This document shows positions 1-7,410 of a stretch of 64,000 bases of DNA, one piece after another. The translations under genes and the position numbers were made by a program. Below the pieces are notes generated by a model, which had not been told where the DNA came from, did not search any database, and was given only the letters and a program-made list of their open reading frames with translations. The stretch comes from Leifsonia sp040686855. Its GTDB lineage: Bacteria; Actinomycetota; Actinomycetes; Actinomycetales; Microbacteriaceae. The stretch covers positions 1,240,001 to 1,304,000 of the forward strand of contig NZ_JBFBOG010000002.1 of assembly GCF_040686855.1 (NCBI RefSeq). Direction: 5' to 3'. How positions within the stretch are numbered: position 1 is the stretch's first letter; each line of letters begins with the position of its first letter.

Positions 1-54
1 AGCGCACTTGACTGGGGGTCAAGGGGTCGCAGGTTCAAATCCTGTCAGCCCGAC
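1..54 (+). tRNA. tRNA-Pro (GGG), 3' part
   Basis: The window opens inside a tRNA gene. The anticodon arm is CTTGA / loop CTGGGGG / TCAAG, which puts GGG at the anticodon, and the T arm is GCAGG-TTCAAAT-CCTGT. The acceptor strand CAGCCCG is followed by discriminator A, as expected for proline. The 5' half (D arm and acceptor 5' strand) lies outside the window. Confidence 0.9.
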
Positions 55-120
55 GTAACGAAAGAGCCGGTGGGCACGAAGGTCGCAAAGCGACCACGTG
101 CCCACCGGCTCTTTCGTTAC
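55..120 (+). terminator. Long hairpin after the tRNA gene
   Basis: Bases 55-78 are perfectly complementary to 97-120 (24 bp). A second stem 81-86/90-95 (GGTCGC/GCGACC) sits inside, separated by a small AA/A bulge. It starts right after the tRNA 3' end and has no T-tract, so it is probably a factor-assisted or tailless terminator. It is unusually long and perfect for a terminator. Confidence 0.7.
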
Positions 121-567
121 TCGCTGCTGTCAAATGGGGTCCCCGCGCGCGAGGGGCCCCGGGCGCCGCTGCTCGCTCCGCGAGCGGCGGCGTTTGGGGT
201 AGCGCGTGGGGCGCAGCCTGGCGACGGCCGTGGAGAACTGTTAGCGATGGTGATTGAACCGAGCCCGCCCTGCAGCTGAAGCCAGCGCAGATCCCGTGGG
301 CAACCTTTCGGCGCGCTGACGCCGGCCGCCCTATTCCCTATTCGCGTGGGACGGAGCGCCGCCAGCCGACCCCCGGCTGGGCGGCGCTCACCTCGTGGGG
401 AGGAAGCCTCTCTCCACGTGGATCCCGTCCGACGTTCGCCCCTTTTCGACGTCCTGGGCGGGCTCTACTAGGAGATGTCCGGACGGGCCCGCATGGTTCC
501 ATCTGAGGGTGAACCGGCTTGTCTGCCGTTCGTGTTATTCTCGCGTGGTTCGCGAACGGAGGTCGGA
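121..567. other. Gene-free stretch between tRNA and sigma factor
   Basis: No reading frame here has a convincing start, ribosome site and codon pattern. An imperfect GC-rich inverted repeat lies around 165-195. A possible -10-like TATTCT (536-541) lies about 27 nt before the preferred sigma factor start, without a clear -35. I searched for a copy of the tRNA 3' end here and downstream and saw none. Confidence 0.5.
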
Positions 568-1173
568 GTGAGCCTGATGCATGAGGCGTCGGACTCCGCC
601 CTCTGGTTGGAGGCGAGCTCCGGGACGGAGCGCTCCTTCGCCGTACTGTTCGACCGCTACCGCACGCGCGTGTTCCGGAAGGCGTACGCGCAGGTGCGGA
701 GCGTGGCGGACGCCGAGGATGTCGTCGCGCTCGTTTTCCTGGAGGCGTGGCGCAACCGCGCGAAGGTGCGCATCGTCGACGGGTCGTTGCTTCCCTGGCT
801 GCTGACCGTGACCAATTACGTGCTGCTCAATCAGGCGCGCACGGCGCGGCGGTACGGTCGGCTTCTCGCCGCGATGCCGTCGCCCGAGCAGGAGCCCGAC
901 CACGCGGACGACGTCCTCGATCGCCTCGACCGGGACGGCCAGCTAGTCGCCATCCGCGCCGCGATGCGCAGACTGAGCGCCCAGGAGCAGGCCATCCTCG
1001 ACCTCTGCGTCATCGAGGAACTGCCGATCGCAACCGCGGCGGCCGTGCTTGACATTCCGACAGGTACCGTGAAGTCGAAACTTCATCGCGCGAAAGAGAA
1101 GCTCCGGAAGCACCTTCCGGCGCGATCGACGGCGATGGACCTCACGGCCCGACTGGACGGAGCACAACCGTGA
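568..1173 (+). CDS. ECF-type RNA polymerase sigma factor
   Basis: A 201-residue sigma factor. Region 2 is seen as RSFAVLFDRYRTRVFRKAYA followed by the DAEDVVALVFLEAWRN helix, and region 4 as LSAQEQAILDLCVIEELPI followed by a GTVKSKLHRAKEKLRKHL recognition helix. I chose GTG 568 because GGAGG at 558-562 sits 5 nt upstream; an in-frame ATG at 475 would add 31 residues with no family similarity. The next gene overlaps its stop (GTGA) and encodes a membrane protein, the usual sigma/anti-sigma arrangement. The target regulon is unknown; the divergence of sequence suggests an accessory regulator. Confidence 0.88.
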   Translation: MSLMHEASDSALWLEASSGTERSFAVLFDRYRTRVFRKAYAQVRSVADAEDVVALVFLEAWRNRAKVRIVDGSLLPWLLTVTNYVLLNQARTARRYGRLLAAMPSPEQEPDHADDVLDRLDRDGQLVAIRAAMRRLSAQEQAILDLCVIEELPIATAAAVLDIPTGTVKSKLHRAKEKLRKHLPARSTAMDLTARLDGAQP

Positions 1174-1697
1174 CCCCCGCGTACGACCGCGACGACATGC
1201 CGGACATGACCGAGCGTCGCACGGATGCCATCCGTGAGACGCTCCTGACGCAACTCCGGACGGAGACGTCACGGCGACGTCAACGACTCCGGCGCCGCTT
1301 CGCGCTGTGGGGCGGGATCGGGATACTCGCGATCGGCGGCGTCGCGACTGCCGCGACCGCGGTGCTTTCGGCACAGCACGTCACCAATAAGGATGGCGTC
1401 TACTGCTTCGCGTCGGCGGAACGTGGGGCCAACGGCGAGTACGACATGTCCGGTGCGACGATGTACGACCCCGAGAGCGGCGGCGGTCGTGTCGAGAACG
1501 CGCTCGAGCTGTGCCGGACGATGTGGCGGCAGGGCGTGTTCAACAAGGACCACGACCCGCTCGCCGCCACTGCTGCGCCGGGAACCGTGCCCGATCAGCT
1601 CCAGGTGTGCGTCATGGACGACGGCACGGCAGCCGTCGTGCCGGGGCGGCCCGGCGTGTGCCAGGCGGTCGGGCTCGCCCCGGAGAAGACGGACTGA
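1170..1697 (+). CDS. Single-pass membrane protein, partner of the sigma factor
   Basis: A 175-residue protein that starts with GTG overlapping the sigma factor stop, so the two are translationally coupled. About 45 cytoplasmic residues rich in Arg/Glu precede one membrane span (FALWGGIGILAIGGVATAAT) and an outside domain of about 100 residues with four cysteines (YCF, LCR, VCV, VCQ), enough for two disulfides. I recognise no known domain, and no zinc-binding anti-sigma motif (HxxxCxxC) is present. By position it could be an anti-sigma factor or a sensor for the sigma factor; that role is inferred from context only. Confidence 0.75.
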   Translation: MTPAYDRDDMPDMTERRTDAIRETLLTQLRTETSRRRQRLRRRFALWGGIGILAIGGVATAATAVLSAQHVTNKDGVYCFASAERGANGEYDMSGATMYDPESGGGRVENALELCRTMWRQGVFNKDHDPLAATAAPGTVPDQLQVCVMDDGTAAVVPGRPGVCQAVGLAPEKTD

Positions 1698-2216
1698 TCA
1701 GCCGATCGTCCCGGTCGGTCGGAAGACCAACGACTTGGTCCGGTCATTAAACGACGGCAGGCTCGCGCAGTTGGGCGTGCAGTTGTACCGTTGGCCGGCA
1801 TACGACGCCGAGTCGTAGAGCGTGACCCAGCACGACGAGTACGCCTTCGCGCTGCTGATGGAGTTCTGCCAGTCCGACGACAGGCTCGGGAACCCGTAGG
1901 TGACACCCGCACACGAGCCCGAACCGTAGAAGGTGTAGCTGCCGCCGCCGTAGTTGTCGTCCCGGAACACGGTGCCGATGAGCACCGAGCTCGCGGCTGT
2001 GCGCGCCGACGTGTTCGGCGCAAGTATGGCGCCGAGATAGTCGTCCACGTCGGCCTGGGTGTCGAAGCACACCGACGACGCCTGCGGGGCGGTCGAATCC
2101 ACTGGCTGAATACGAACGGCGCAGTAGGCGCCATTTTCGGATGGGCTTGCTCCGGCAGGGCCGGACGGAAGCGCAACCAGGGCGGCCGCGACGGACAGAG
2201 AGAGAACAAGACGCAT
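1698..2216 (-). CDS. Secreted beta/gamma-crystallin-like protein (peptidase inhibitor I36 type)
   Basis: A 172-residue exported protein. A signal peptide (MRLVLSLSVAAALVALPSG, cut near GASPS) is followed by a linker and a C-terminal domain of about 85 residues with crystallin-type repeats: VFRDDNYGGGSYTFYGSGSC and a second unit TLYDSASYAGQRYNC, plus several paired cysteines. This is the fold of the Streptomyces I36 metalloproteinase inhibitors and related secreted proteins. ATG 2216 follows GAGGTGA; longer in-frame starts upstream lack a signal peptide. Its stop abuts the stop of the convergent upstream gene with no gap. Confidence 0.72.
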   Translation of the reverse strand: MRLVLSLSVAAALVALPSGPAGASPSENGAYCAVRIQPVDSTAPQASSVCFDTQADVDDYLGAILAPNTSARTAASSVLIGTVFRDDNYGGGSYTFYGSGSCAGVTYGFPSLSSDWQNSISSAKAYSSCWVTLYDSASYAGQRYNCTPNCASLPSFNDRTKSLVFRPTGTIG

Positions 2217-2426
2217 GACTTCACCTCGCGTGATCTGAGGCCGGAACACCGGCCTGCACCGGGGCCGGCGGATGTGCGGGCCCACACGCGTATGTCCGTC
2301 ATCACCACGCTGGTTCCTCGCCGCGCGTGCCGGAACTTTCATGGAACCGGTGGCCACCGGGCGGACATCCCCTTGTAGCCGCAGCCGTTCCGCTGCGACG
2401 CACATCAGTTCGGGGAAAGGAATCAG

Positions 2427-3109
2427 ATGTCGAAATCACCGACGAAGCGGACGTGGGGGATTGCGTTCGCTCTAGCGGCCGGCGCCGCTCTCGCGCTGAC
2501 CGGAGCGGCCCTGCCTGCACAGGCGGCCGACGACACGACTGCGCTCTCGTAGCACCTGTCGGAGTTCTGGTCGGACAACGGGGTGGACCAGTCGACGGTG
2601 CAGCGTCTCGTCGCGACGTTCGAGAACGGGGGGCGGGTCGACAGCCTCACGGGGACGGAACAGCCGGCGCGCGTCGAGACCGCCGTGTCCGCGGGCGTTA
2701 AGAAGAGCGTTCAGGTGTACGCGGATGGATCGGTCGCTGTCACGAGTCAGCAGATCGAATCCAGTCAGGCGCGCTCGATCAGCGGTTGCACCGTGGTGTC
2801 CGGAAGCGGTTTCCGCAGTTACAACCGTTGCAAGGTCGCCGGAGACAACGGTCTGGTCGTGCTGGGCTATTACGCCAGCTACACCTTGGTGCAGGGGGGC
2901 TTCGACTACATTTCGTCGGCCGACGGCATCGTCGCGAACTGCGCGATCACCACCTGCAGCAATCCCACGTTCCCGACGGGCGGGACCTTCCCCAAGCGGG
3001 AGCCCTCGGCGGCGACGGCGATTGTCATCGGGAGATCAAGTATGTGGGCGGCACCAGTCAGCTCCGTCTCGATGTCGGCCGGGACTCGGCCACGTCCACG
3101 TTCCAGTAA
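2427..3109 (+). pseudogene. Broken copy of the secreted protein at 3123-3800
   Basis: A clear start (ATG 2427 after GGAAAGGA) gives a signal peptide (RTWGIAFALAAGAALALTGA), then an in-frame TAG at 2550-2552 after 41 codons. The same frame continues beyond with sequence homologous to the next gene: WSDNGVDQSTVQRL, VYADGSVAVTS, CTVVSGSGFRSYNRCKVAG, YTLVQGGFDYIS. Near 3025-3035 homology moves to another frame (EIKYVGGTSQLRLDVGRDSA) ending at TAA 3107-3109. One nonsense and one frameshift change make this a pseudogene of a tandem duplicate. Confidence 0.8.
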
Positions 3110-3122
3110 GGGGAGACACGCC

Positions 3123-3800
3123 ATGAAGAGACGAAACGCGTTCCTCGGCTCCGCTGTGGGCATCCTTCTGATCGCCACGCTGGGGGCTGCTCCTGCTCAC
3201 GCCTCCGGTGTCGACTGGAGCCAATTGCAGGTCTACTGGACCCAGCACGGCGTCTCGGCGGCTACGCAAGAGGCGCTCCTCGCCGGCATCGAACGCGGGG
3301 AGCTGCCCGACAGCTTCACGGGCGCCACACCGGTATCCGAGAGCACCATCGAGACGCCCACCAGCATCGAGAAGGTCAGCACGTACGCCGACGGTTCCGT
3401 CAGCTCCGCCGGCGTGAACGCGCATCGTGTGCCATCGCAGGCGGCGGTGGCACCGCGCGGCATCATCAACTGCACCGTCTCGTCGGGCAGCGGATACCGC
3501 ACCTTCAGCAACTGCCGGGTCGAGGGGACGAACGGCAACGTCTCCGTCTGGTTCACCGCCACCTACACGCTGGTCCAGGGTGCGGGGGACTACATCTCGA
3601 ACAAGACGGCGGCGGCGGCGAGTTCCGCTCCCGGGACCTCCACTAGCATTCCCTATTGGAACGTGGTGCGGCTCAACGAGATCGCCGGCACTAGGGCACA
3701 GGTGACGGCGACCACGACATGGAACTACGGTGTCGGAAGCAGCACGTACAGCACCTCGCTGTTCGTCGGAGCCGATTCCGCGTCCACTTCGTTCGGGTAA
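3123..3800 (+). CDS. Secreted protein of unknown function, intact tandem paralogue
   Basis: A 225-residue protein starting at ATG 3123 with GGGGAGA upstream. A signal peptide (RRNAFLGSAVGILLIATLG, cut after AHA near residue 29) leads into a helical-looking segment (WSQLQVYWTQHGVSAATQEA). Next come a VSTYADGSVSSAG strand, then a beta-rich domain with two cysteines (NCTVSSGSGYRTFSNCRVEG) and ATYTLVQGAGDYIS. The same order is seen in the degraded copy 14 nt upstream. I do not recognise the family. It probably shares an mRNA with the small membrane protein that follows 8 nt later. Confidence 0.75.
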   Translation: MKRRNAFLGSAVGILLIATLGAAPAHASGVDWSQLQVYWTQHGVSAATQEALLAGIERGELPDSFTGATPVSESTIETPTSIEKVSTYADGSVSSAGVNAHRVPSQAAVAPRGIINCTVSSGSGYRTFSNCRVEGTNGNVSVWFTATYTLVQGAGDYISNKTAAAASSAPGTSTSIPYWNVVRLNEIAGTRAQVTATTTWNYGVGSSTYSTSLFVGADSASTSFG

Positions 3801-3808
3801 GGAGAATC

Positions 3809-4009
3809 ATGCGTCTCGACGGTTTCAACGGTCCGACGATCAACGACTTCCCGGGTATTGCCACGTCGCGGCTGATCCTCGGCATATACATCGTCGTGCT
3901 CGTGGTCTCGCTTGCGGTGACCGTCTCGCTCGTCGTCTGGGCGGTCCGGAACCGGCGGCGTGCCGCTGCGGACGGCCGCACGGAGGCGGGTGCCGGTTCC
4001 GGAGGCTGA
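3809..4009 (+). CDS. Small single-span membrane protein
   Basis: A 66-residue protein starting at ATG 3809 with AAGGAGA just before it, 8 nt after the secreted protein gene. It has one membrane span (LILGIYIVVLVVSLAVTVSL) followed by a basic stretch (RNRRR), so the N-terminus is probably outside. No family is recognised. The good ribosome site and tight spacing support translation as part of a two-gene unit; the function is unknown. Confidence 0.6.
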   Translation: MRLDGFNGPTINDFPGIATSRLILGIYIVVLVVSLAVTVSLVVWAVRNRRRAAADGRTEAGAGSGG

Positions 4010-4130
4010 CCGTCGAGACCACGCACAGCGACCTCGAGTGATAACAAACACCGCGACCCCTCTAGCCGCCACCCGCCCACTTCCTCGTCATCTGACTGAA
4101 CGACGACGAACTAGGTGAGCGGGTGGCCGC

Positions 4131-4721
4131 ATGAGCAGTGACGGAGACCGGCCCGCCGGGCTCGCGAAGCCGACCCGGGTGCTGATCGCCGTCGCCGGGG
4201 TGGCGGCGTGGACCGTGCAGGCCGCCGGCGACATTCTCGGGCCGTTGCTCCTCGCGGCAATACTGGTCGTCGTCGTGCATCCCGTCCGGCGCCCGCTCGT
4301 TGTACGCGCTAGTGCGGTACTTGCAGGCAGGGACCAGGCGCACGATGACGTCATGCGTGACTACTTTGCAGCTGAGCGGGCGCAGCTGGATGCGTTCAAG
4401 ACAATGATTTCGACCGCCAGCCGCTCCCACTCTCGCATTGATCCTGATCTAGATCGCGAGTGGCAGCGTCTCTCCGCCCAAACCGTTGTCGCGACTGATC
4501 CGTTTGAGAAGGTGTTCGGCGCCCGGCCGCCGGGACACACTGCCGACGCGTTCCGTAAGGGTCCTCGGGGCGTCGGCTACTCCAATTGGGAGTTGCCGTC
4601 CGGTGCCATGCAAGGGTATCCATCCCATAGTTCTGGCGACGGCGGAGGAAAAAGGTGTGGGGCGCGGAGGAAAATGCCAACGGCTAACCCCGAGGGAACA
4701 TCTTTACCAAGGGTTTCATAA
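4131..4721 (+). pseudogene. Truncated AI-2E-type transporter N-terminus joined to unrelated sequence
   Basis: The first ~60 codons read VLIAVAGVAAWTVQAAGDIL then GPLLLAAILVVVVHPVRRPL, matching the first membrane segments of AI-2E family transporters, which are normally about 350 residues with 7-8 spans. At about 4312 the similarity and codon pattern change: the rest (HDDVMRDYFAAERAQLDAFK and so on) is lower in GC, charged, not membrane-like and ends in low-complexity sequence. I read it as a 5' remnant joined by deletion or insertion to other DNA. Whether the composite frame is translated is unclear. Confidence 0.5.
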
Positions 4722-4737
4722 ACAGCCCGACAGAGAA

Positions 4738-4774
4738 AAGTCCCGGCAAGCCGAGAGTCGGTTTACCGGGACTT
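4738..4774 (+). terminator. Bidirectional hairpin terminator
   Basis: AAGTCCCGG (4738-4746) pairs with CCGGGACTT (4766-4774), with an inner AGCCGA/TCGGTT stem. It lies between a plus-strand reading frame and the convergent minus-strand gene ending at 4828, so it can serve both. Confidence 0.65.
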
Positions 4775-4827
4775 CTGCGTTTCAGGCGACGTGAAAACCA
4801 CGGTCCGGGCTGCACTAGCCGATGCGG

Positions 4828-5142
4828 CTACTCAGCAGGTTCGGGGCCACCATCGTCGTTGAGTGCAAATCGAAGGTAGTCCTGATTGCCAGACGAGTTG
4901 ATCGTTTCATCAAGGTGGACCATGAACAGTCCGAAGCCGCGCTCAGCGTCGGATGTCCCTCCCATCCAGTCGAGGTCGGTTCTCGATGCCATCCGTGACA
5001 CGCTGGCGACGCTTACCCGAAGCGACACGACTCGGCCGTCTAGCGCTTTCACGTACACCGTGTTGCTGACTCGATCGATTCTCTGGATGGGCTCGCCCCA
5101 GTTCTCCAAGTACTCGTAGAACTGGTCAAGGCTGTTTGTCAT
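4828..5142 (-). CDS. Small acidic cytosolic protein, possible immunity protein
   Basis: A 104-residue protein without signal peptide or membrane span. It starts at ATG 5142, 8 nt after the stop of the secreted protein gene, with GGTGGA as ribosome site. It is acidic and soluble-looking: LDQFYEYLENWGEPIQRIDR, then strands (TVYVKALDGRVVSLRVSVAS), then LDWMGGTSDAERGFGLFMVH. Codon use is more AT-rich than in the flanking core genes. Because it directly follows a gene for a secreted protein with a nuclease-like C-terminus, an immunity role is a reasonable inference. I recognise no named immunity family. Confidence 0.6.
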   Translation of the reverse strand: MTNSLDQFYEYLENWGEPIQRIDRVSNTVYVKALDGRVVSLRVSVASVSRMASRTDLDWMGGTSDAERGFGLFMVHLDETINSSGNQDYLRFALNDDGGPEPAE

Positions 5143-5150
5143 GCGTCCAC

Positions 5151-5897
5151 CTAGCTGAAGTATTCAGTGATGATCCTGAAGTCACCCTTACTAACGGAGA
5201 CGTGGTTCGTGTAAGTCTTATAGAGGCGACCGTTACTCCAAATCTGAATGAGCGTGTAGTAGACGTACGTGTTGTTGCTTGCTTGGTAGGCGGCGGACGA
5301 CGGAACACCGAGCGTCTGCCCCAAGCACCACTTGGCGTAGCTGTCCCACGACTTTCCCATCAGCGACGAGATACGCCCGTAGTCTCCGGCATGGCCCGAC
5401 GTGATGTGCCGCCACCCCCACCCCGCCGGACCCGCAACTCCACACCGAAGATCAGCGATGCCACGAGGCGCACCACCTTTCGCTGCGCGGTTGAACCGCT
5501 GGAGGCTGCGGTTCTTGTCCTGACCTACACAACCAGTCGCCTCCATCTTGAGGCCCCCACGGAGGCTTGACCCCTTGCTTCCGAGCAATTCGGAGGCTCC
5601 AAGCGTCTGGAGGGGCGCGAAGCCTCCCTCCACCTCCGTGGCTTCGGCCTGAGCTTCGGGGATATCGATGCCCGCGTCGGCGTACTGCTCGACATATTCA
5701 TCGATCGAGGCAACGGGCTCCAGGTCAGCGTTGTACACCTCCCCGCCTGCCACCAAGGTCAAACCTTCCAGGTCGTCATCGACAACGCTCAGGTCCTCCG
5801 GCGGGTCATCCGCCGCGGCGAATCCGGTAAGGCCGGCACCAAGTATGCAGGATGCAACCAGAGCTGTTGCGGACATGAAAACACGGGACTTCTTCAC
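5151..5897 (-). CDS. Secreted protein with toxin-like C-terminal domain
   Basis: A 248-residue protein starting at GTG 5897, with AAGGGAG upstream at the right distance. A signal peptide spans about residues 1-29 (TALVASCILGAGLTGFAAA). A VASC sequence inside could be a lipobox, but the hydrophobic run continues beyond it. A variable acidic middle (30-110) precedes a C-terminal domain of about 100 residues with ADLRCG, GWGWRHITSGHAGDYGR and final strands ending in FRIITEYF. The GWRHI-x-x-x-H plus terminal I-I-T-x-Y pattern recalls BECR-fold (EndoU/barnase-like) RNase toxins; this is pattern-based inference. The next gene could be its immunity protein. Confidence 0.62.
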   Translation of the reverse strand: MKKSRVFMSATALVASCILGAGLTGFAAADDPPEDLSVVDDDLEGLTLVAGGEVYNADLEPVASIDEYVEQYADAGIDIPEAQAEATEVEGGFAPLQTLGASELLGSKGSSLRGGLKMEATGCVGQDKNRSLQRFNRAAKGGAPRGIADLRCGVAGPAGWGWRHITSGHAGDYGRISSLMGKSWDSYAKWCLGQTLGVPSSAAYQASNNTYVYYTLIQIWSNGRLYKTYTNHVSVSKGDFRIITEYFS

Positions 5898-6349
5898 TGA
5901 GGTCTCCCTTATCGTTCCTCGTAAGAACGAAGTGAACACATAGCCATCACCCGGCGGAGCCGGAACGGTCGTCAGTCCACTACCGGGCGAGCGGTATCGC
6001 TCTCCATCGGTGAGGACGCGGAATGCAGGCGACCATGACGCAGCGCTGGACGGTATGCATGCAAATGCGCCGCCGATTGCACGCGGAGCCGTGTATCTTT
6101 TCGCCGTGGAACCGCCACCGCTCGAGTCTCCGGCGCGACGCGGAGGCCGTCCTCCCGGTCACCGGGCAGTCGGCGCAAAGCGGTCAAGGGGACGAGCGCC
6201 GAGGCCCGCTCGGCCCCTTCGGAGGGCGAAGGGAATGGGCATCGGTGGCAACACGTCGGAGTCGACAGCGCTCCGAGCGTACGAGAAGGGTAGCCCGAGG
6301 AATTGCTGATCGAGAACGTCCGGCGCGCCGGGAAGCCAATGCGTGTGTG
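5898..6349. other. Gene-free stretch
   Basis: This covers the upstream region of the secreted protein gene. GTTCCTCGTAAGAAC (5914-5928) is an imperfect palindrome just upstream of its ribosome site and could be an operator. Overlapping frames on both strands between 5970 and 6480 lack ribosome sites or family resemblance. Nothing else is supported here. Confidence 0.4.
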
Positions 6350-6595
6350 CTATCCCACCGGCTTGTTTTGCTCGCTGGCGGTCAGTGCGCGCGAGGACCG
6401 TCGACAACGGTAGCGCCGCCACCGTTGACCAAGAAAATACAGTCCGGGACCACCGAGCGCGGTCGCCACAACAGCCTGCGCTGACCCGCCCATCATGAGA
6501 AAGACCGCCGCTACGGCTGAACCGACGAGCATCGAGACGAAGAAGTCCTCGACCAGGTAATAGAGAGGCGACTTCGGTTGTTCAGCACGTGACAT
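6350..6595 (-). CDS. Small membrane protein
   Basis: An 81-residue protein from ATG 6595 with two hydrophobic segments (FFVSMLVGSAVAAVFLMMG and AVVATALGGPGLYFLG) and a basic tail (RWRRYRCRRSSR). It stands alone between gene-poor stretches, with a weak G-rich ribosome site (GGGGGC). The membrane topology is plausible, but no family is recognised. Confidence 0.5.
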   Translation of the reverse strand: MSRAEQPKSPLYYLVEDFFVSMLVGSAVAAVFLMMGGSAQAVVATALGGPGLYFLGQRWRRYRCRRSSRALTASEQNKPVG

Positions 6596-6789
6596 CGTAG
6601 ATAAGCCCCCGTCCGACGTGGACGAGCAGAATTGCCCTCCACTGGTGGGGACATGGCGACGAAGAGAGCGTGACGCGGCGCACGTTGCTAAGCATGCATT
6701 TCGACAACGTCGTGGTGGGTGAAAGAGAGTGAAGATCGCGACCTAATGAGGCGTTGGCAGCTGTCGATGCGCGCGCACACGCCCACCCT

Positions 6790-7410
6790 TCACCGCAGAA
6801 TCCCCACCTCCCGCGCCGCCGCGACCGCGGCCGTGCGCGACGACACCCCCAGCTTCGTGTAGATGTGCACCAGGTGGGACTTCACTGTCGCGTCGCTGAT
6901 GTACAGGCGGCCCGCGATCTCCGTGTTCGCCGCGCCGTCCGCGACGAGCTGCAGCACTTCCAGCTCTCGCCTGCTCAGGGTCGGGCGCGGCGTGCGCATC
7001 CGGGCGAGCAGGCGGCCGGCGATGGCGGGGGCCAGGGCCGTCTCGCCTGCGGCCGCGGCCCGGATCGCGGCGATCAGCTCGTCGGGCGGTGCGTCCTTCA
7101 AGAGGTAGCCGCTGGCTCCCGCCTCCACGGCGCCCAGGATGTCGCCGTCGGTGTCGTAGTTCGTCAGCACGAGCACGGCCGGGGGCGCCGGGAGGGCGCG
7201 GATGCGTCGCGTCGCGTCGGCTCCCGTCTCCTCGGTGCCGAACTGCAGGTCCATCAGCACGACGTCGGGCGACTGCTCGCTCGCTAGCGCGACCGCGTCG
7301 TCGGGGGTGCCTGCCTCGCCGACGATCTCCAGCTCCGGATCGCCGGCCAGCATGGCGCGCAGGCCGGCACGGACGACCGGATGGTCGTCGGCGAGGGCGA
7401 TCCGGATCAT
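6790..7410 (-). CDS. NarL/LuxR-type response regulator
   Basis: A 206-residue regulator. The receiver domain spans residues 1-120, with acidic pocket DD at 8-9, phospho-acceptor Asp54 in VVLMDLQF, and a conserved Lys in YLLKDAP. The LuxR-type HTH spans about 142-203 (LSRRELEVLQLVADGAAN; then ISDATVKSHLVHIYTKLGV). Its ATG overlaps the stop of the histidine kinase gene by 4 nt, so the two form one two-component system. The divergent ABC transporter genes at 8754-10546 are the likely target, by analogy with other actinobacterial kinase/regulator/FtsX-transporter modules. Confidence 0.93.
   Translation of the reverse strand: MIRIALADDHPVVRAGLRAMLAGDPELEIVGEAGTPDDAVALASEQSPDVVLMDLQFGTEETGADATRRIRALPAPPAVLVLTNYDTDGDILGAVEAGASGYLLKDAPPDELIAAIRAAAAGETALAPAIAGRLLARMRTPRPTLSRRELEVLQLVADGAANTEIAGRLYISDATVKSHLVHIYTKLGVSSRTAAVAAAREVGILR

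Noticed and set aside
70..279. A 69-codon frame overlapping the tRNA-proximal hairpin
   Set aside because: It begins inside the hairpin stem, has no ribosome site and reads as Arg/Ala/Pro-rich unselected sequence.
475..567. 31-residue N-terminal extension of the sigma factor
   Set aside because: GTG 568 has a strong ribosome site at the right distance, and the extension has no similarity to sigma region 1 or 2.
4312..4721. Independent gene downstream of the AI-2E remnant
   Set aside because: The charged segment looks protein-like at first, but has no start codon with a ribosome site and ends in low-complexity sequence, so I kept it as part of a composite remnant.
6010..6484. Two overlapping plus-strand frames between 6010 and 6484
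   Set aside because: Neither has a ribosome site, domain or stable codon pattern, and part of the stretch is antisense to the more plausible membrane protein at 6350-6595.
1..6789. Prophage or transposon insertion
   Set aside because: No integrase, transposase, phage structural gene or terminal inverted/direct repeat is visible in this stretch.
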